Shown here: positions 43,955-53,564 of the stretch, one piece after another | Layout: each line of letters opens with the position of its first letter | How positions within the stretch are numbered: position 1 is the stretch's first letter | Origin: Salinispirillum sp049115955 | GTDB taxonomy: Bacteria; Pseudomonadota; Gammaproteobacteria; Pseudomonadales; Natronospirillaceae | Assembly (NCBI GenBank): GCA_049115955.1 | Contig: JAGDZJ010000004.1 | Location: 303,270-367,269 of the forward strand | Direction: 5' to 3' | Length of the DNA: 64,000 bases | Translations under genes and position numbers: made by a program | The notes under the pieces: model-generated | What the model saw: only the letters and a program-made list of their open reading frames with translations | Databases searched by the model: none | What the model was told of the DNA's origin: nothing

Positions 43955-44689
43955 TTACAGATGCTCGACGTCAGTGGTCAGCAAGTATCCTTGGCCGCGC
44001 ACGGTTTTGATCAGTTGTGGTGATTTACCGTTGTCGTCCAGTTTGTGACGCAGTCGGCTGATCTGTACATCAATACTGCGATCATAGGGGCTGAGTTCCC
44101 GTCCTTTTAAACGCTGGAAGAGGTCTTCTCGGCTCAGAATCTCGCCGGGGTTGCTGATAAACAGTTGCAGCAGGTCAAAGTCCGCGCCGTTCAGTGGTAT
44201 AACGTCGCCGCGCGCATGAATCAATTGGCGGTGCTGGGTGTCGAGGGTCCACGGGCCAAATTGGATTTTTTGCGCGACAGCCGTTTCCCGAGCGTGTTGG
44301 CGATCCTCTACGCGGCGCAACACGGCTTTGATGCGGGCCAGCAATTCACGCGGATTAAACGGTTTGCTCATGTAGTCGTCGGCGCCCAGCTCCAGGCCGA
44401 TGATACGGTCGGTTTCATCGTTACCGGCGGTCAGCATGATGATGGGAATGGCGGAAGTTGTGCGCACTTTTTTGCACAGTGAAAAACCGTCTTCGCCGGG
44501 CATCATGATGTCGAGCACAATCAGGTCGATGGGCTGTTTGTCGAGTCGCGCCATCATTTGTTGACCGTTGTGTGCCGTGCTCACGCGGAACTGATTGCGG
44601 GTCAGATAGGTATCCAGTAACTCGGTGATCTCATGATCGTCGTCGACCACCAGCACATGGGTGTATTCGCTTGCATTATCCATGGGCAC
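43955..44689 (-). CDS. gltR: OmpR-family response regulator, GltR-like
   Basis: This 244-residue protein has a receiver domain (VLVVDDDHEI, Asp in LIVLDIMMPGEDG ~residue 58, Lys in YMSKPFNPREL) and an OmpR-type winged helix (SREDLFQRLKGRELSPYDRS, DVQISRLRHKLDD). It should be phosphorylated by the GtrS-like kinase encoded downstream. A tandem-repeat site shared with the gtsA upstream region lies 64 bp before its start, consistent with autoregulation and gts control. Assignment to GltR rests on context and family. Confidence 0.87.
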   Translation of the reverse strand: MPMDNASEYTHVLVVDDDHEITELLDTYLTRNQFRVSTAHNGQQMMARLDKQPIDLIVLDIMMPGEDGFSLCKKVRTTSAIPIIMLTAGNDETDRIIGLELGADDYMSKPFNPRELLARIKAVLRRVEDRQHARETAVAQKIQFGPWTLDTQHRQLIHARGDVIPLNGADFDLLQLFISNPGEILSREDLFQRLKGRELSPYDRSIDVQISRLRHKLDDNGKSPQLIKTVRGQGYLLTTDVEHL

Positions 44690-44752
44690 TAATTTTATTG
44701 TTGGAATAGGGACTAGACTATATTACAAGGGTTTCAGCGCAAACCATTATAA

Positions 44753-44775
44753 GGTAACAAGGGTGTTACAAACTT
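44753..44775. promoter_or_regulatory. Tandem-repeat regulatory site between gltR and cyaA
   Basis: GGTAACAAGGG followed directly by TGTTACAAACT repeats the pattern found at 42461-42483. A further partial copy (ATTACAAGGG) lies at ~44722. The site is in the divergent gltR-cyaA gap, so either gene could be the target. Confidence 0.55.
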
Positions 44776-44857
44776 AGGCAATACGTTAGAGCTTCCTTGG
44801 CACCCGTGAATCAATAGAAGTATAGAATAAGCCCCGACTTGGAGATACGCCCCGCAC

Positions 44858-47800
44858 ATGAACGATCGTTCCGCCAGCGTCGCCGAACCAACGGCCAATA
44901 ATCCAGACTTTTCTCGTTTGGACGCCGCGACCGTGCACGCCGCTCGGGAGCGTTTTGCTGCTGTTCAACAGGGGCGCATGGAGCGCGTGCGCCAAGTGCT
45001 GCAGCCGCAACAGCAAACCTGTTTGTCCATGTTACCGCTGTTATTGCACCTCAACAGCAGTGTGTTACCGGGCTTTATCAGTATGGATGTGCCCGCCGGT
45101 GTGTTGGGTTACACCCCGAACGACAACACCTTGAGGTTAACCGAGCAGTATGCGAGGCAGTTCCGCTTCAGCCAGAGCATGGTGGACCGCGAGCGTGAGA
45201 TCGTCAGTGTATTCCTGATGGGTAGCCCCGGCAGTGTGGCGCACAATGTGCGTAGCGATTTAGACATTTGGATCTGCCATCGTCCGGCCATGAATCCGGA
45301 ACGTTTAGCTCGCTTGCAAGAAAAAACCCGGATGTTAGAGCGGTGGGCCAAAGGGTTTAATCTGGAGGTGCATTTCTTCCTGATGGACGCGGCGCGCTTC
45401 AGTGGCGGTGAGCGCGAAACCTTGACCGGGGAGTACTGCGGTAGTACGCAACATTACCTGTTATTGGACGAATTTTACCGCACCGGCGTGCATCTGGCCG
45501 GTGCTATTCCGGTTTGGTGGTTTGTTCCGCCAGCCTTGGAAAATGACTACGACAACACCGTCCGTCGCCTGTTTGATGATGCGTTGCTGCGCCGTGATGA
45601 GGTGGTGGATTTCGGTAAAATTGATCGTATGCCGCAGGAAGAATATGTCGGTGCGGCCATGTGGCAGCTTTACAAAGGCATTGATTCTCCGTGGAAATCG
45701 CTGCTGAAGCTGTTGCTGCTGGAAGCCTACGCGCACGAGCCTAAGCAAAACCCCAGTATGCTGTGCCACAACTTCAAACAGCTGATTTACGACAATCAGT
45801 TGGAGCTCAACGACCTCGATCCCTATGTGATGATGTACCGGCGGATTGAGCGGCTGTTGCGCAAAAAAGAACAGAACCAGCGCCTTGAGCTGTTGCGCAA
45901 GTGCCTTTATCTCAAATCAGGCGTCGCACTCAGCAAGCCTTTAAACAAGGGGCGCGCCAACTGGCGGCGCACACTAATGGAGAAGCTGACGCTGGAATGG
46001 GGATGGTCTGGTTCGGATCTCGCAGTATTGGATGACCGAGACAGTTGGGGTATCCAGCGCGCATTGGAAGCGCGCAACGAAATCATGCGCGAGTTCACGC
46101 AGAGCTATCGCAACTTGACGCGCTTTGCTCAGCAGCAAGGTGGGCAGTCCATCATGAGCCGGGCCGATATGCGGGTGCTGGGGCGCAAGCTGCATACAAC
46201 CTTTGAGCGTAAGCCGGGTAAGATCGACATCCTTAATGAACAGATTGCCCCCAATCTCAGCCAGGAAAAAGTGACCTTGCATCAGTTGCCGTCGCGCGAG
46301 CGCGGTATCTTTTTGTGGGCTGCCTATGTTGATCTGTTGATGACCGACCTGAAGAAATATCCGCCGCCATTGAAGCATGCGCGGGGCTTTCTGGAAGTGT
46401 TGTTATGGAGCCACCTAAATGGCTTGCTGACCGGCCACTTGCATGTACCGGTGTATACGCAACGCAGCAACCTCAGTGACTTCGAAGTGAAGGAGCTGAT
46501 GTCGAGCCTGAAGCAGTGGCAGTCGTTTCCTTTGCCGCCGCCGCCGTCAACAGCGTTTCAGGAGCCATCGCGCACGCAGCGCGTTATGGTGTATGTGAAC
46601 GTAGGGGTGGACCCTATGGCCAAGCTGTCGAAACGCGGCTTGCAGAAAATTTCCAGCCGCATAGATTCCCTAGACTACAGTGCCTTGGGTGAGAATTTGG
46701 TGCGCACTTTGGATGTGGTCACCGTCAGCACTTGGCATGAGGTCGTGTGTACCCGATACGACAGCGCCGATGCCTTGATTCAGTTCTTACAGGGTTTTTT
46801 CAGTCAGCTTCATCGACAGCCAGACACCTTGCCCGAGATCGACGTGCAAAGCTTTTGCGCCAGCCGTGCTGCGGCGACCATGAAGCGGGTCAAAGAACTG
46901 CTACAAGATATGATTCGCGTGTTCTTTCAAAGTGAAAACAGCGAACAGACGCGCTACCTGATTCGCATTGAACAGACATTTTACCTCTGCCAGTTTCACC
47001 AAGGGCGGTTCTACGCTCAGCCCGCCCCTACCGTGCGGCATCTGTATCCATTACTGGCGCAGGAACAAAGTACGTTCAGTCCGTTGGTGCTCGACGCCAA
47101 CGCCATGCTGCGGCACAGTGGTCTCAAGTTGATTCTCGAAGCCGCCAAGCCGGGCCAGATCGTCGTGTGTTATCAGACCGAAAAATCGCACCTGTCGTAT
47201 TGGATTTTGGACGAAAACGGTACGCTGTTTCAGGCCAGAGTGGCGAACAATGGCGTCAGCAATCTGCTCAATCACCTGTATCGGTTTCTGCGCAACGTTG
47301 AATTGCAGCAAATGGCGCAAGATGAAGCCGAGTCGATCTTGGACTTAGACCTGCTGGCCCGACGGCGTATCAACTTCTACGAAGTGCGGTTGGCACGCAA
47401 CAACAAACCGGCGCACCTAAAACATTGGCCTGGCGGAGAAGACGACGAGCTGGACGCCAGCCCGCTGCAAGTGCTGGTGCAACTCGACAACTTCGGCAAG
47501 CCCTATTACACCCTGTACGTCGAAGACGAAGAGTTCAGCTCTCTGACTTTGGGCAAAGAACTGTTTGCGCGGGTGGCTGATAGAATCATGAGTTTTCGCC
47601 AAAATGATCAGCGTTACCCCTGTTTTATTACCGACTTGCAACTCTCGGATGACATCAAATCACGCCTGCCGGATGGCCATGCGCAGACCTACCATTACCT
47701 GCTTTACAAGCAGCGCATTGAGGCACAGATCAATCGCTACATTCAGCAGCCAGCCGCGCCGGAAGATCCGCTGCACACCAGTGCTGCGCCGGACCAATAA
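44858..47800 (+). CDS. cyaA: Class I adenylate cyclase
   Basis: This 980-residue cytoplasmic enzyme makes cAMP from ATP and is of the enterobacterial class I type, unrelated to the class III cyclase fragment at 26 kb. The catalytic nucleotidyltransferase motif is in the N-terminal part: FLMGSPGSVAHNVRSDLDIW with the two metal-binding Asp. The C-terminal regulatory part is long, as in family members. It is divergent from gltR and followed by lptM-lysA-dapF, a conserved neighbourhood. No Crp gene is present in the window. Confidence 0.95.
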   Translation: MNDRSASVAEPTANNPDFSRLDAATVHAARERFAAVQQGRMERVRQVLQPQQQTCLSMLPLLLHLNSSVLPGFISMDVPAGVLGYTPNDNTLRLTEQYARQFRFSQSMVDREREIVSVFLMGSPGSVAHNVRSDLDIWICHRPAMNPERLARLQEKTRMLERWAKGFNLEVHFFLMDAARFSGGERETLTGEYCGSTQHYLLLDEFYRTGVHLAGAIPVWWFVPPALENDYDNTVRRLFDDALLRRDEVVDFGKIDRMPQEEYVGAAMWQLYKGIDSPWKSLLKLLLLEAYAHEPKQNPSMLCHNFKQLIYDNQLELNDLDPYVMMYRRIERLLRKKEQNQRLELLRKCLYLKSGVALSKPLNKGRANWRRTLMEKLTLEWGWSGSDLAVLDDRDSWGIQRALEARNEIMREFTQSYRNLTRFAQQQGGQSIMSRADMRVLGRKLHTTFERKPGKIDILNEQIAPNLSQEKVTLHQLPSRERGIFLWAAYVDLLMTDLKKYPPPLKHARGFLEVLLWSHLNGLLTGHLHVPVYTQRSNLSDFEVKELMSSLKQWQSFPLPPPPSTAFQEPSRTQRVMVYVNVGVDPMAKLSKRGLQKISSRIDSLDYSALGENLVRTLDVVTVSTWHEVVCTRYDSADALIQFLQGFFSQLHRQPDTLPEIDVQSFCASRAAATMKRVKELLQDMIRVFFQSENSEQTRYLIRIEQTFYLCQFHQGRFYAQPAPTVRHLYPLLAQEQSTFSPLVLDANAMLRHSGLKLILEAAKPGQIVVCYQTEKSHLSYWILDENGTLFQARVANNGVSNLLNHLYRFLRNVELQQMAQDEAESILDLDLLARRRINFYEVRLARNNKPAHLKHWPGGEDDELDASPLQVLVQLDNFGKPYYTLYVEDEEFSSLTLGKELFARVADRIMSFRQNDQRYPCFITDLQLSDDIKSRLPDGHAQTYHYLLYKQRIEAQINRYIQQPAAPEDPLHTSAAPDQ

Positions 47801-47842
47801 AATCCCTATACTGTGGGCTTAAATTAACCGAGAGCCATAACC

Positions 47843-47953
47843 ATGCGCGGACTTCTCGTATTGCTGCTCAGCCTAGTGCTGTTGTCGGCTTGTGGTTACA
47901 AGACGGACTTGACGCTCCCAGAGCCGACACCGCCTTCTTCCACCAACGATTAA
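47843..47953 (+). CDS. lptM: LptM (YifL) small lipoprotein
   Basis: A 36-residue protein begins with a hydrophobic signal and the lipobox LLSACGYK (Cys 17), followed by a short Pro/Thr/Ser-rich tail. LptM is a small lipoprotein that assists maturation of the LPS translocon protein LptD in E. coli. Position directly before lysA-dapF is its conserved location in gammaproteobacteria. A GAG-containing stretch (CCGAGAG) lies ahead of the ATG. Confidence 0.85.
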   Translation: MRGLLVLLLSLVLLSACGYKTDLTLPEPTPPSSTND

Positions 47954-48011
47954 TGCCTATGAAATTGGTTGTTCGGTCACCTAACGGATTCATGGAGATT
48001 ACCGGCCGTTT

Positions 48012-49262
48012 ATGAGTACCTTTGTTTATCGTCAGGGCGTCCTGCACGCCGAAGCCTGCGCTGTGCCTGATTTGGTGCGTCAATTCGGTTCGCCACTGTA
48101 TGTCTATTCCAAGCAGGCGTTGTTGAGCCAGTTTCAGCGCTACCAGGATGCGTTGGATGACTATTCAGGCTTGATTTGCTTTGCCGTGAAAGCCAACTCG
48201 AACATCGGTGTTCTTAAAGTGTTGGCCGAGGCGGGTGCCGGGTTTGATATCGTATCGGTCGGCGAACTGGAGCGCGTGTTGCGTGCCGGTGGTCGCCCTG
48301 ATCGCGTGGTATTCAGTGGCGTCGGTAAGCAACGCGATGAAATCGCCCGTGCTTTGGCCGTCGGTATTCATTGTTTCAACGTGGAGTCTTATCCCGAGTT
48401 GGAGCTGATCAACGCCGTCGCCATGGAACTGAAAGTACAGGCGCCCGTGTCCTTGCGCGTGAACCCCAATGTCGACGCAGGCACCCATCCGTATATTTCC
48501 ACCGGACTCAAAGCCAACAAATTCGGCGTGCCGGTTGAACAGGCAGAAGCCTTCTACCGCCGTGCGCACGACCTGCAACACATCGACGTTGTCGGCGTGG
48601 ACTGCCACATCGGGTCGCAGCTCACCGACACCGCACCCTTGGCGGAAGCCTTAGACAGCTTGCTGGCCTTGGTCGACAAACTGGCAGCCAGCGGCATTCA
48701 GTTGAGTCATGTCGATATGGGCGGTGGCTTGGGCGTTAGCTATACCGATGACGAGCAAGCGCCAGACATCGAAGCTTATATTGAGTACATCAAAAGCCGT
48801 CTTGCGCCGCGTGGCCTCAGCTTGGTACTGGAGCCGGGACGTTCGATTGTGGCCGATGCCGGCATCTTCGTGACTCAGGTACAGCTGTTGAAAGAAGGCG
48901 AAGAAAAGAACTTCGCCGTGGTGGACGGAGCGATGAACGACCTGTTGCGGCCCGCCCTGTACGGTGCTTGGCAGCGCGTGCAACCAGTGGTCACCATAGA
49001 AGACGCCGACGTGCGCCGTTGGGACATCGTTGGTCCGATCTGTGAGACGGGCGATTTTCTGGCGAAAGACCGGGATTTGGCGCTGCATACCGGCGATTTA
49101 CTGGCTATTATGCAAGCAGGCGCTTACGGCTTTGTGATGGCCTCGAATTACAACACGCGACCCCGAGCAGCAGAAATCATGGTTGACGGTGCCGCGGTGG
49201 CTTTAGTGCGACGCCGTGAAACCTTGGACGATTTGCTGGCGCTGGAACAGGGAGCACTCTGA
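48012..49262 (+). CDS. lysA: Diaminopimelate decarboxylase
   Basis: LysA decarboxylates meso-diaminopimelate to lysine, the last step of the pathway, using PLP. The 416-residue protein has the PLP-binding Lys in CFAVKANSN (~residue 60), the HIGSQL motif, GGGLGVSY, LEPGRSIVADAG and the substrate-binding CETGDF. Its stop overlaps the dapF start as TGATG, so the two are translationally coupled. Confidence 0.97.
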   Translation: MSTFVYRQGVLHAEACAVPDLVRQFGSPLYVYSKQALLSQFQRYQDALDDYSGLICFAVKANSNIGVLKVLAEAGAGFDIVSVGELERVLRAGGRPDRVVFSGVGKQRDEIARALAVGIHCFNVESYPELELINAVAMELKVQAPVSLRVNPNVDAGTHPYISTGLKANKFGVPVEQAEAFYRRAHDLQHIDVVGVDCHIGSQLTDTAPLAEALDSLLALVDKLAASGIQLSHVDMGGGLGVSYTDDEQAPDIEAYIEYIKSRLAPRGLSLVLEPGRSIVADAGIFVTQVQLLKEGEEKNFAVVDGAMNDLLRPALYGAWQRVQPVVTIEDADVRRWDIVGPICETGDFLAKDRDLALHTGDLLAIMQAGAYGFVMASNYNTRPRAAEIMVDGAAVALVRRRETLDDLLALEQGAL

Positions 49263-50119
49263 TGCGCATTAATTTCACCAAAATGCATGGCCTCGGTAAC
49301 GACTTCATGGTCATAGACGCCGTGCGGCAAGACATCGACATTACGCCCGCCATGGTGCAGGCGTGGGGCGACCGTCTATTTGGTGTGGGGTTTGACCAAC
49401 TGTTGATTGTCGAGCCGCCGACCCAACCCGAGGTGGCTTTTAAGTATCGCATCTTTAATGCCGACGGTGATGAAGTCGAGCAGTGTGGCAACGGCGCGCG
49501 TTGTTTTGCCGCCTATGTAACGCGCGAAGGTTTGAGTAGCAGCTCGTCGATCAAAGTAGAAACCGCTGGTGGCATTATCGAGCTGCAACTGCTCGACAGC
49601 GGTTTAGTGCGAGTAAATATGGGTGTGCCACGCTTGCAACCTGATCAAGTTCCGTTCAAGGCTGAAGCCTTCGCGCCGATATACACCTTGCCGCTGGAAG
49701 ATTCGGCCAACACCACAGTCAAACTGAGCGCGGTGTCCATGGGCAACCCGCACGCGGTGTTAATGGTTGATAATGTCGACAGTGGTTTAGTGCCTACCTT
49801 AGGCCCGGTGTTAGAATGCCATCCGGCATTTCCGGCCCGCGTGAACGTAGGTTTTATGCAGGTCATTAATCGCCAGACTGCACGCTTACGGGTTTACGAG
49901 CGCGGCGTCGGCGAAACCATGGCCTGCGGCTCCGGGGCCTGCGCCGCCATGGTTGCCGCGCGCTTACAAAACAAACTGGACGCCACCGCCACCTTGCAGT
50001 TGAATGGCGGTGAGCTAGAGCTGAGTTGGGAAGGCGAAGGAAAGCCGGTCTTTATGACGGGCCCAGCAACCTTTGTGTTCGATGGCACCATTGAGTGGGA
50101 GGAAGGACAGGATGGTTAA
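49262..50119 (+). CDS. dapF: Diaminopimelate epimerase
   Basis: DapF interconverts LL- and meso-diaminopimelate for lysine and peptidoglycan synthesis, without cofactor. The 285-residue protein starts with KMHGLGNDFMVID and has both catalytic cysteines, in EQCGNGARC and in MACGSGACA. It overlaps lysA by one base upstream and the DUF484 gene by 8 bp downstream, in the conserved order lysA-dapF-DUF484. Confidence 0.97.
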   Translation: MRINFTKMHGLGNDFMVIDAVRQDIDITPAMVQAWGDRLFGVGFDQLLIVEPPTQPEVAFKYRIFNADGDEVEQCGNGARCFAAYVTREGLSSSSSIKVETAGGIIELQLLDSGLVRVNMGVPRLQPDQVPFKAEAFAPIYTLPLEDSANTTVKLSAVSMGNPHAVLMVDNVDSGLVPTLGPVLECHPAFPARVNVGFMQVINRQTARLRVYERGVGETMACGSGACAAMVAARLQNKLDATATLQLNGGELELSWEGEGKPVFMTGPATFVFDGTIEWEEGQDG

Positions 50120-50798
50120 TACACAGATTTCACCGGATGAAGTAGAAGCCTTTTTGGGTGAACACCCGGGCTTCTTCGAGGGCCGCGAAAGCCTGTTAAA
50201 AGCCATGCGCCTGAATCACCACAGCGGGCAAGCCATTTCGTTGCTGGAAAAACAGAACGACTTACTGCGCAAAGAACTGAATAGTCACCGCGATCGCCTG
50301 CATCACCTGATCGCCATCGCGCGCGACAACGACCATTTATTCCTGCGTTTGCGCGCCTTGGTACTGGCGCTGGTAGAAGCCAGCAGTTGGAACGGTATGC
50401 TCACTGCCCTGCGTACCGGCCTGACGGCCAATTTTCAAGTAGACTACGTACGCGTCGTTGCATTAGAAAGCTGGATGCTGTCCGGTGCAACGGAAATGAT
50501 GCCGGCCAATCTCGCCAGTATGAGAGCGCTCCTGCCTGTACTGGTGGACGAGCGTAAATCGTGGTGCGGCCAGCCTGAACCAGACGCAGCCCTGATGTTG
50601 TTTGGCCAAGACATCGCACCCGATGTAGGCTCCGTTGCCTTGTCGCCGCTGCTCTACGACGGCCGCGTAGTGGGCGTACTGGCACTGGGTACACATGACG
50701 CCGACTACTTCCGCTCCAGCATGGACACCCTCTTTCTGACCTATGTCGCCGAAGTGGTCAGCCGCATGGCGGTTCATTGGTTGACGCCGCCGGAGTAA
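50112..50798 (+). CDS. DUF484 family protein
   Basis: This 228-residue protein has a helical N-terminus (FLGEHPGFFEGRESLLKAM) and a GAF-like C-terminal domain, the DUF484 architecture (YigA-like). The function is unknown. The ATG at 50112, behind GGAGGAAGGACAGG, overlaps dapF by 8 bp. In many relatives the next gene is xerC; here it is absent and the minus-strand DUF2339 gene follows. Confidence 0.9.
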   Translation: MVNTQISPDEVEAFLGEHPGFFEGRESLLKAMRLNHHSGQAISLLEKQNDLLRKELNSHRDRLHHLIAIARDNDHLFLRLRALVLALVEASSWNGMLTALRTGLTANFQVDYVRVVALESWMLSGATEMMPANLASMRALLPVLVDERKSWCGQPEPDAALMLFGQDIAPDVGSVALSPLLYDGRVVGVLALGTHDADYFRSSMDTLFLTYVAEVVSRMAVHWLTPPE

Positions 50799-50824
50799 CG
50801 TAGGCCGTCGTCTTTCGCCGTGTC

Positions 50825-53488
50825 CTAGGGGCTTGCTTGGGTCGGTACAGCACGTCGCCCTAGAACCTGATGCACATACGCCAGACCGAGCAGCGTCAAC
50901 CCCAATCCCATAAATGAAGCCACGCGCCACAAGCCTGTCAGGTCGCTCAGATCTACAATAAAGATTTTGGCGATCACGAGCAGCAGCAAACCCATCCCGC
51001 CACGATACCAATCTCGTTTCTGCCGCCAACTGCCGAGCAGCATGGCCAACACGGCCAGTGCGAGCCAGGCAAGAGAGTAGCTGTACAGCTCGCCGCTGGA
51101 CATGCGGTCGCCCCACCACAGTTGACCGTGCCACAGATGCCGTACTTCCAAGGTAACGAACCACCACAACGCCCCGGCCGCAACAAAGCCTAGCGTGCGG
51201 CGCAGTTCAGTCACGCCCCAGCGGGTAGCGAGGGCAAACAGTAACACCGGTAAGCCGTAACTGAGCAACAACAGGTTGGCGATTGGCGTACTGCCCACCA
51301 GATCGGCGCGCTGCCACAACGGGTTTTGTACCACCGCTAACCACAGATACTGAACGACGGAGGCGCTCAGTAACACAGTAGCAGCCACACCCAGCAGCGC
51401 CGCACTGACATCGGCGCGGCGGGCGCGCACAGCGTACACAATACCCAAGGCGGCGAGCAAACTGGTGTACAGGCTGGCTTCGGTAAAGGTGTAACGCCAC
51501 ACAAAGACTTCGCCATCGTAAAGGGCATAACGTACACAGACGGCAATAAACAAGACCAGCAGGTGCAGCATCGCGCCCTCTAGCCAGCGTTGCGTGTCTT
51601 TCAGTCCGGTCGCTAACCAGCGCGCCAAGGCAACTAAGGCCAGTGTGCCGCCGTAAGTCCAAAATACCCAAGTATCGCCCGCTAGACGGCTACTGGTAGC
51701 GTAGTCCGGTAGCCAAGGGTTGAGGGTCAGGCGCACGATGATCAATGTCATCACGGCGCGCAGCAACCAACGCAGTATCGGCAGCTCAAAGCGCTGCATC
51801 AACCAAACGATGGTCGCCACTTGCACGGCCAGCGCAAGGGTCAGGCTGGCGTGTGACAGCGCCATGACCGCAGCCAAAGAATAGGCGGCGTGGGCAGCAA
51901 TAAACCACCACACCACTTGGGCGTCGGCCACGGTTTGCCAGCGACGGCGGGCACGGTCGGCATAAAACGCGCCCAGCCCGATGCACACGGCAGCCCAATA
52001 CCATGCGTCGAAGCCATGAGGGTTGAGCAGCCACAGCACGACGAGGCATAACAAGGGCGTCAGGGTGGCCAGCGACAATGTAAGAGCCGGATAAAGATTC
52101 GTGTGTTGAGGTGATCGATGCACCCAAGTGGCATAGCCGCTCAAAAATAGCAAAACCATGTACAGCATGACGACGTCGTTCACTTCGCCAAAGGTAATAG
52201 GCAGAGCAGGCCAATGAGGTCCCCAGTAAAGATGGCCAAGGATAAGGCCAGAGAGTGCGGTGAACATCAACAACCAAGGTATGAGCTTGAAGACATCATC
52301 CTGTTGATGTATCCGCCAGACCAATAAGGTCATCAGCATCCATGCCGACGGTGAGAAATAATTGTGGTGGCCTAGCTGCATGGTCACGGCAAATGCGAAG
52401 ATGACAGCAACCAACGTCAGCATGCGGTCGCGGCTGATCGGGCTATCAAAACGGAAAAACGAAGCGATACTAACGGCCGGTGGGTTGTCCTGAAATTGCC
52501 GTGCGCGGATCAATAGGCCAAGGGGGAAGGTTAGCGCCATATACCCTAAGGCAACCACGTAGACCAATAATGCAATGTTTTCAGCGTCCGCCGATAGAAT
52601 CATCCACCACCAAAACAAGGCACCGCCCATTGTCAGCAGCATCAACCATGTTCTATAGACGCGGTGCAGCAACCAAAATCCAGCACCAGCGATGATCAAG
52701 CAGTAACCCAGCAATACGAGTAGGCTTCCTTCTTGGTCGCCTAAAAGCAATGGAACGGCATAAGCACCCACTATGCCGATGATGGCCAACAACGGGCCAT
52801 GCTGTAGGCTCAACGCCATGGTGCCCAAAGAAACCAGTGCGAGCAGCACAAACACCAGGGTGTGGGGCCACAATTCATAAAGGTGGACGGAAGCCAGCAG
52901 CGTGGCGTAGAGAATGACGCTGGCTCCGGCGGCCAAGCCTGCGAGCGATTCATAACGCAATCGAGCTCTTCGGCGCAGCACTTCGGCCGCGCCGTGGAGC
53001 AAGAAGCCGGTGATCAAGCCCAGTGACAGTCGTGCCTGTGGGCCTAAATAGTCTTGCTCAATGGAGTAGGCGGCCAAGAACACACCCGCCAGTCCTACGC
53101 AAATGGCACCCAACCACACCATCCAGTGGTCTTTCAGGTGAGTCCACCATACCCACGTTTGTGTTTCGCGTGGCGGGGCGAATACGAGGGGTTCAGGTGC
53201 GGGCGCTGTGTTGCTGGTGTCCGCCGAGTCATCAGGGAGGTCCAAGTCTAAGATCAGGTCGTCTTGTTGGGTGGCCTCGGTGGCAAGCGGTTGGGCTGCA
53301 GGCTCTTGAGCGGGGGCTGATGGAGTCGTAATGGCTGGCGCGTTTTCGGACGATGTGAGCTGCGCTTCTAATGCGCTGATTTGGCCGCGCAATCGACGTA
53401 CGGCAAAGAAATTGACCCAGCCGAGTAGACTGCCCGACAGCAGCACAAACACGATAGCAAGCAGTAGGAGTATTTCGCCGTCCATCAT
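50825..53488 (-). CDS. DUF2339 large membrane protein
   Basis: This 887-residue protein has one N-terminal helix, a short coiled coil, a Pro/Ala/Asp-rich linker (~45-105) and then more than twenty hydrophobic helices, the DUF2339 pattern. Family members are of unknown function. The Asp/Glu-rich linker includes the stretch LILDLDLPDDSADTS. It occupies the place where xerC is found in related genomes. An ATG two codons downstream is an alternative start. Confidence 0.88.
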   Translation of the reverse strand: MMDGEILLLLAIVFVLLSGSLLGWVNFFAVRRLRGQISALEAQLTSSENAPAITTPSAPAQEPAAQPLATEATQQDDLILDLDLPDDSADTSNTAPAPEPLVFAPPRETQTWVWWTHLKDHWMVWLGAICVGLAGVFLAAYSIEQDYLGPQARLSLGLITGFLLHGAAEVLRRRARLRYESLAGLAAGASVILYATLLASVHLYELWPHTLVFVLLALVSLGTMALSLQHGPLLAIIGIVGAYAVPLLLGDQEGSLLVLLGYCLIIAGAGFWLLHRVYRTWLMLLTMGGALFWWWMILSADAENIALLVYVVALGYMALTFPLGLLIRARQFQDNPPAVSIASFFRFDSPISRDRMLTLVAVIFAFAVTMQLGHHNYFSPSAWMLMTLLVWRIHQQDDVFKLIPWLLMFTALSGLILGHLYWGPHWPALPITFGEVNDVVMLYMVLLFLSGYATWVHRSPQHTNLYPALTLSLATLTPLLCLVVLWLLNPHGFDAWYWAAVCIGLGAFYADRARRRWQTVADAQVVWWFIAAHAAYSLAAVMALSHASLTLALAVQVATIVWLMQRFELPILRWLLRAVMTLIIVRLTLNPWLPDYATSSRLAGDTWVFWTYGGTLALVALARWLATGLKDTQRWLEGAMLHLLVLFIAVCVRYALYDGEVFVWRYTFTEASLYTSLLAALGIVYAVRARRADVSAALLGVAATVLLSASVVQYLWLAVVQNPLWQRADLVGSTPIANLLLLSYGLPVLLFALATRWGVTELRRTLGFVAAGALWWFVTLEVRHLWHGQLWWGDRMSSGELYSYSLAWLALAVLAMLLGSWRQKRDWYRGGMGLLLLVIAKIFIVDLSDLTGLWRVASFMGLGLTLLGLAYVHQVLGRRAVPTQASP

Positions 53489-53564
53489 TCCATTCCTTGT
53501 GTTGTTTTGCGCCCGTTACCTTGGTGCGCTTACCTGATCTACCCGTTTAAAGCGGGCCGTCTGA

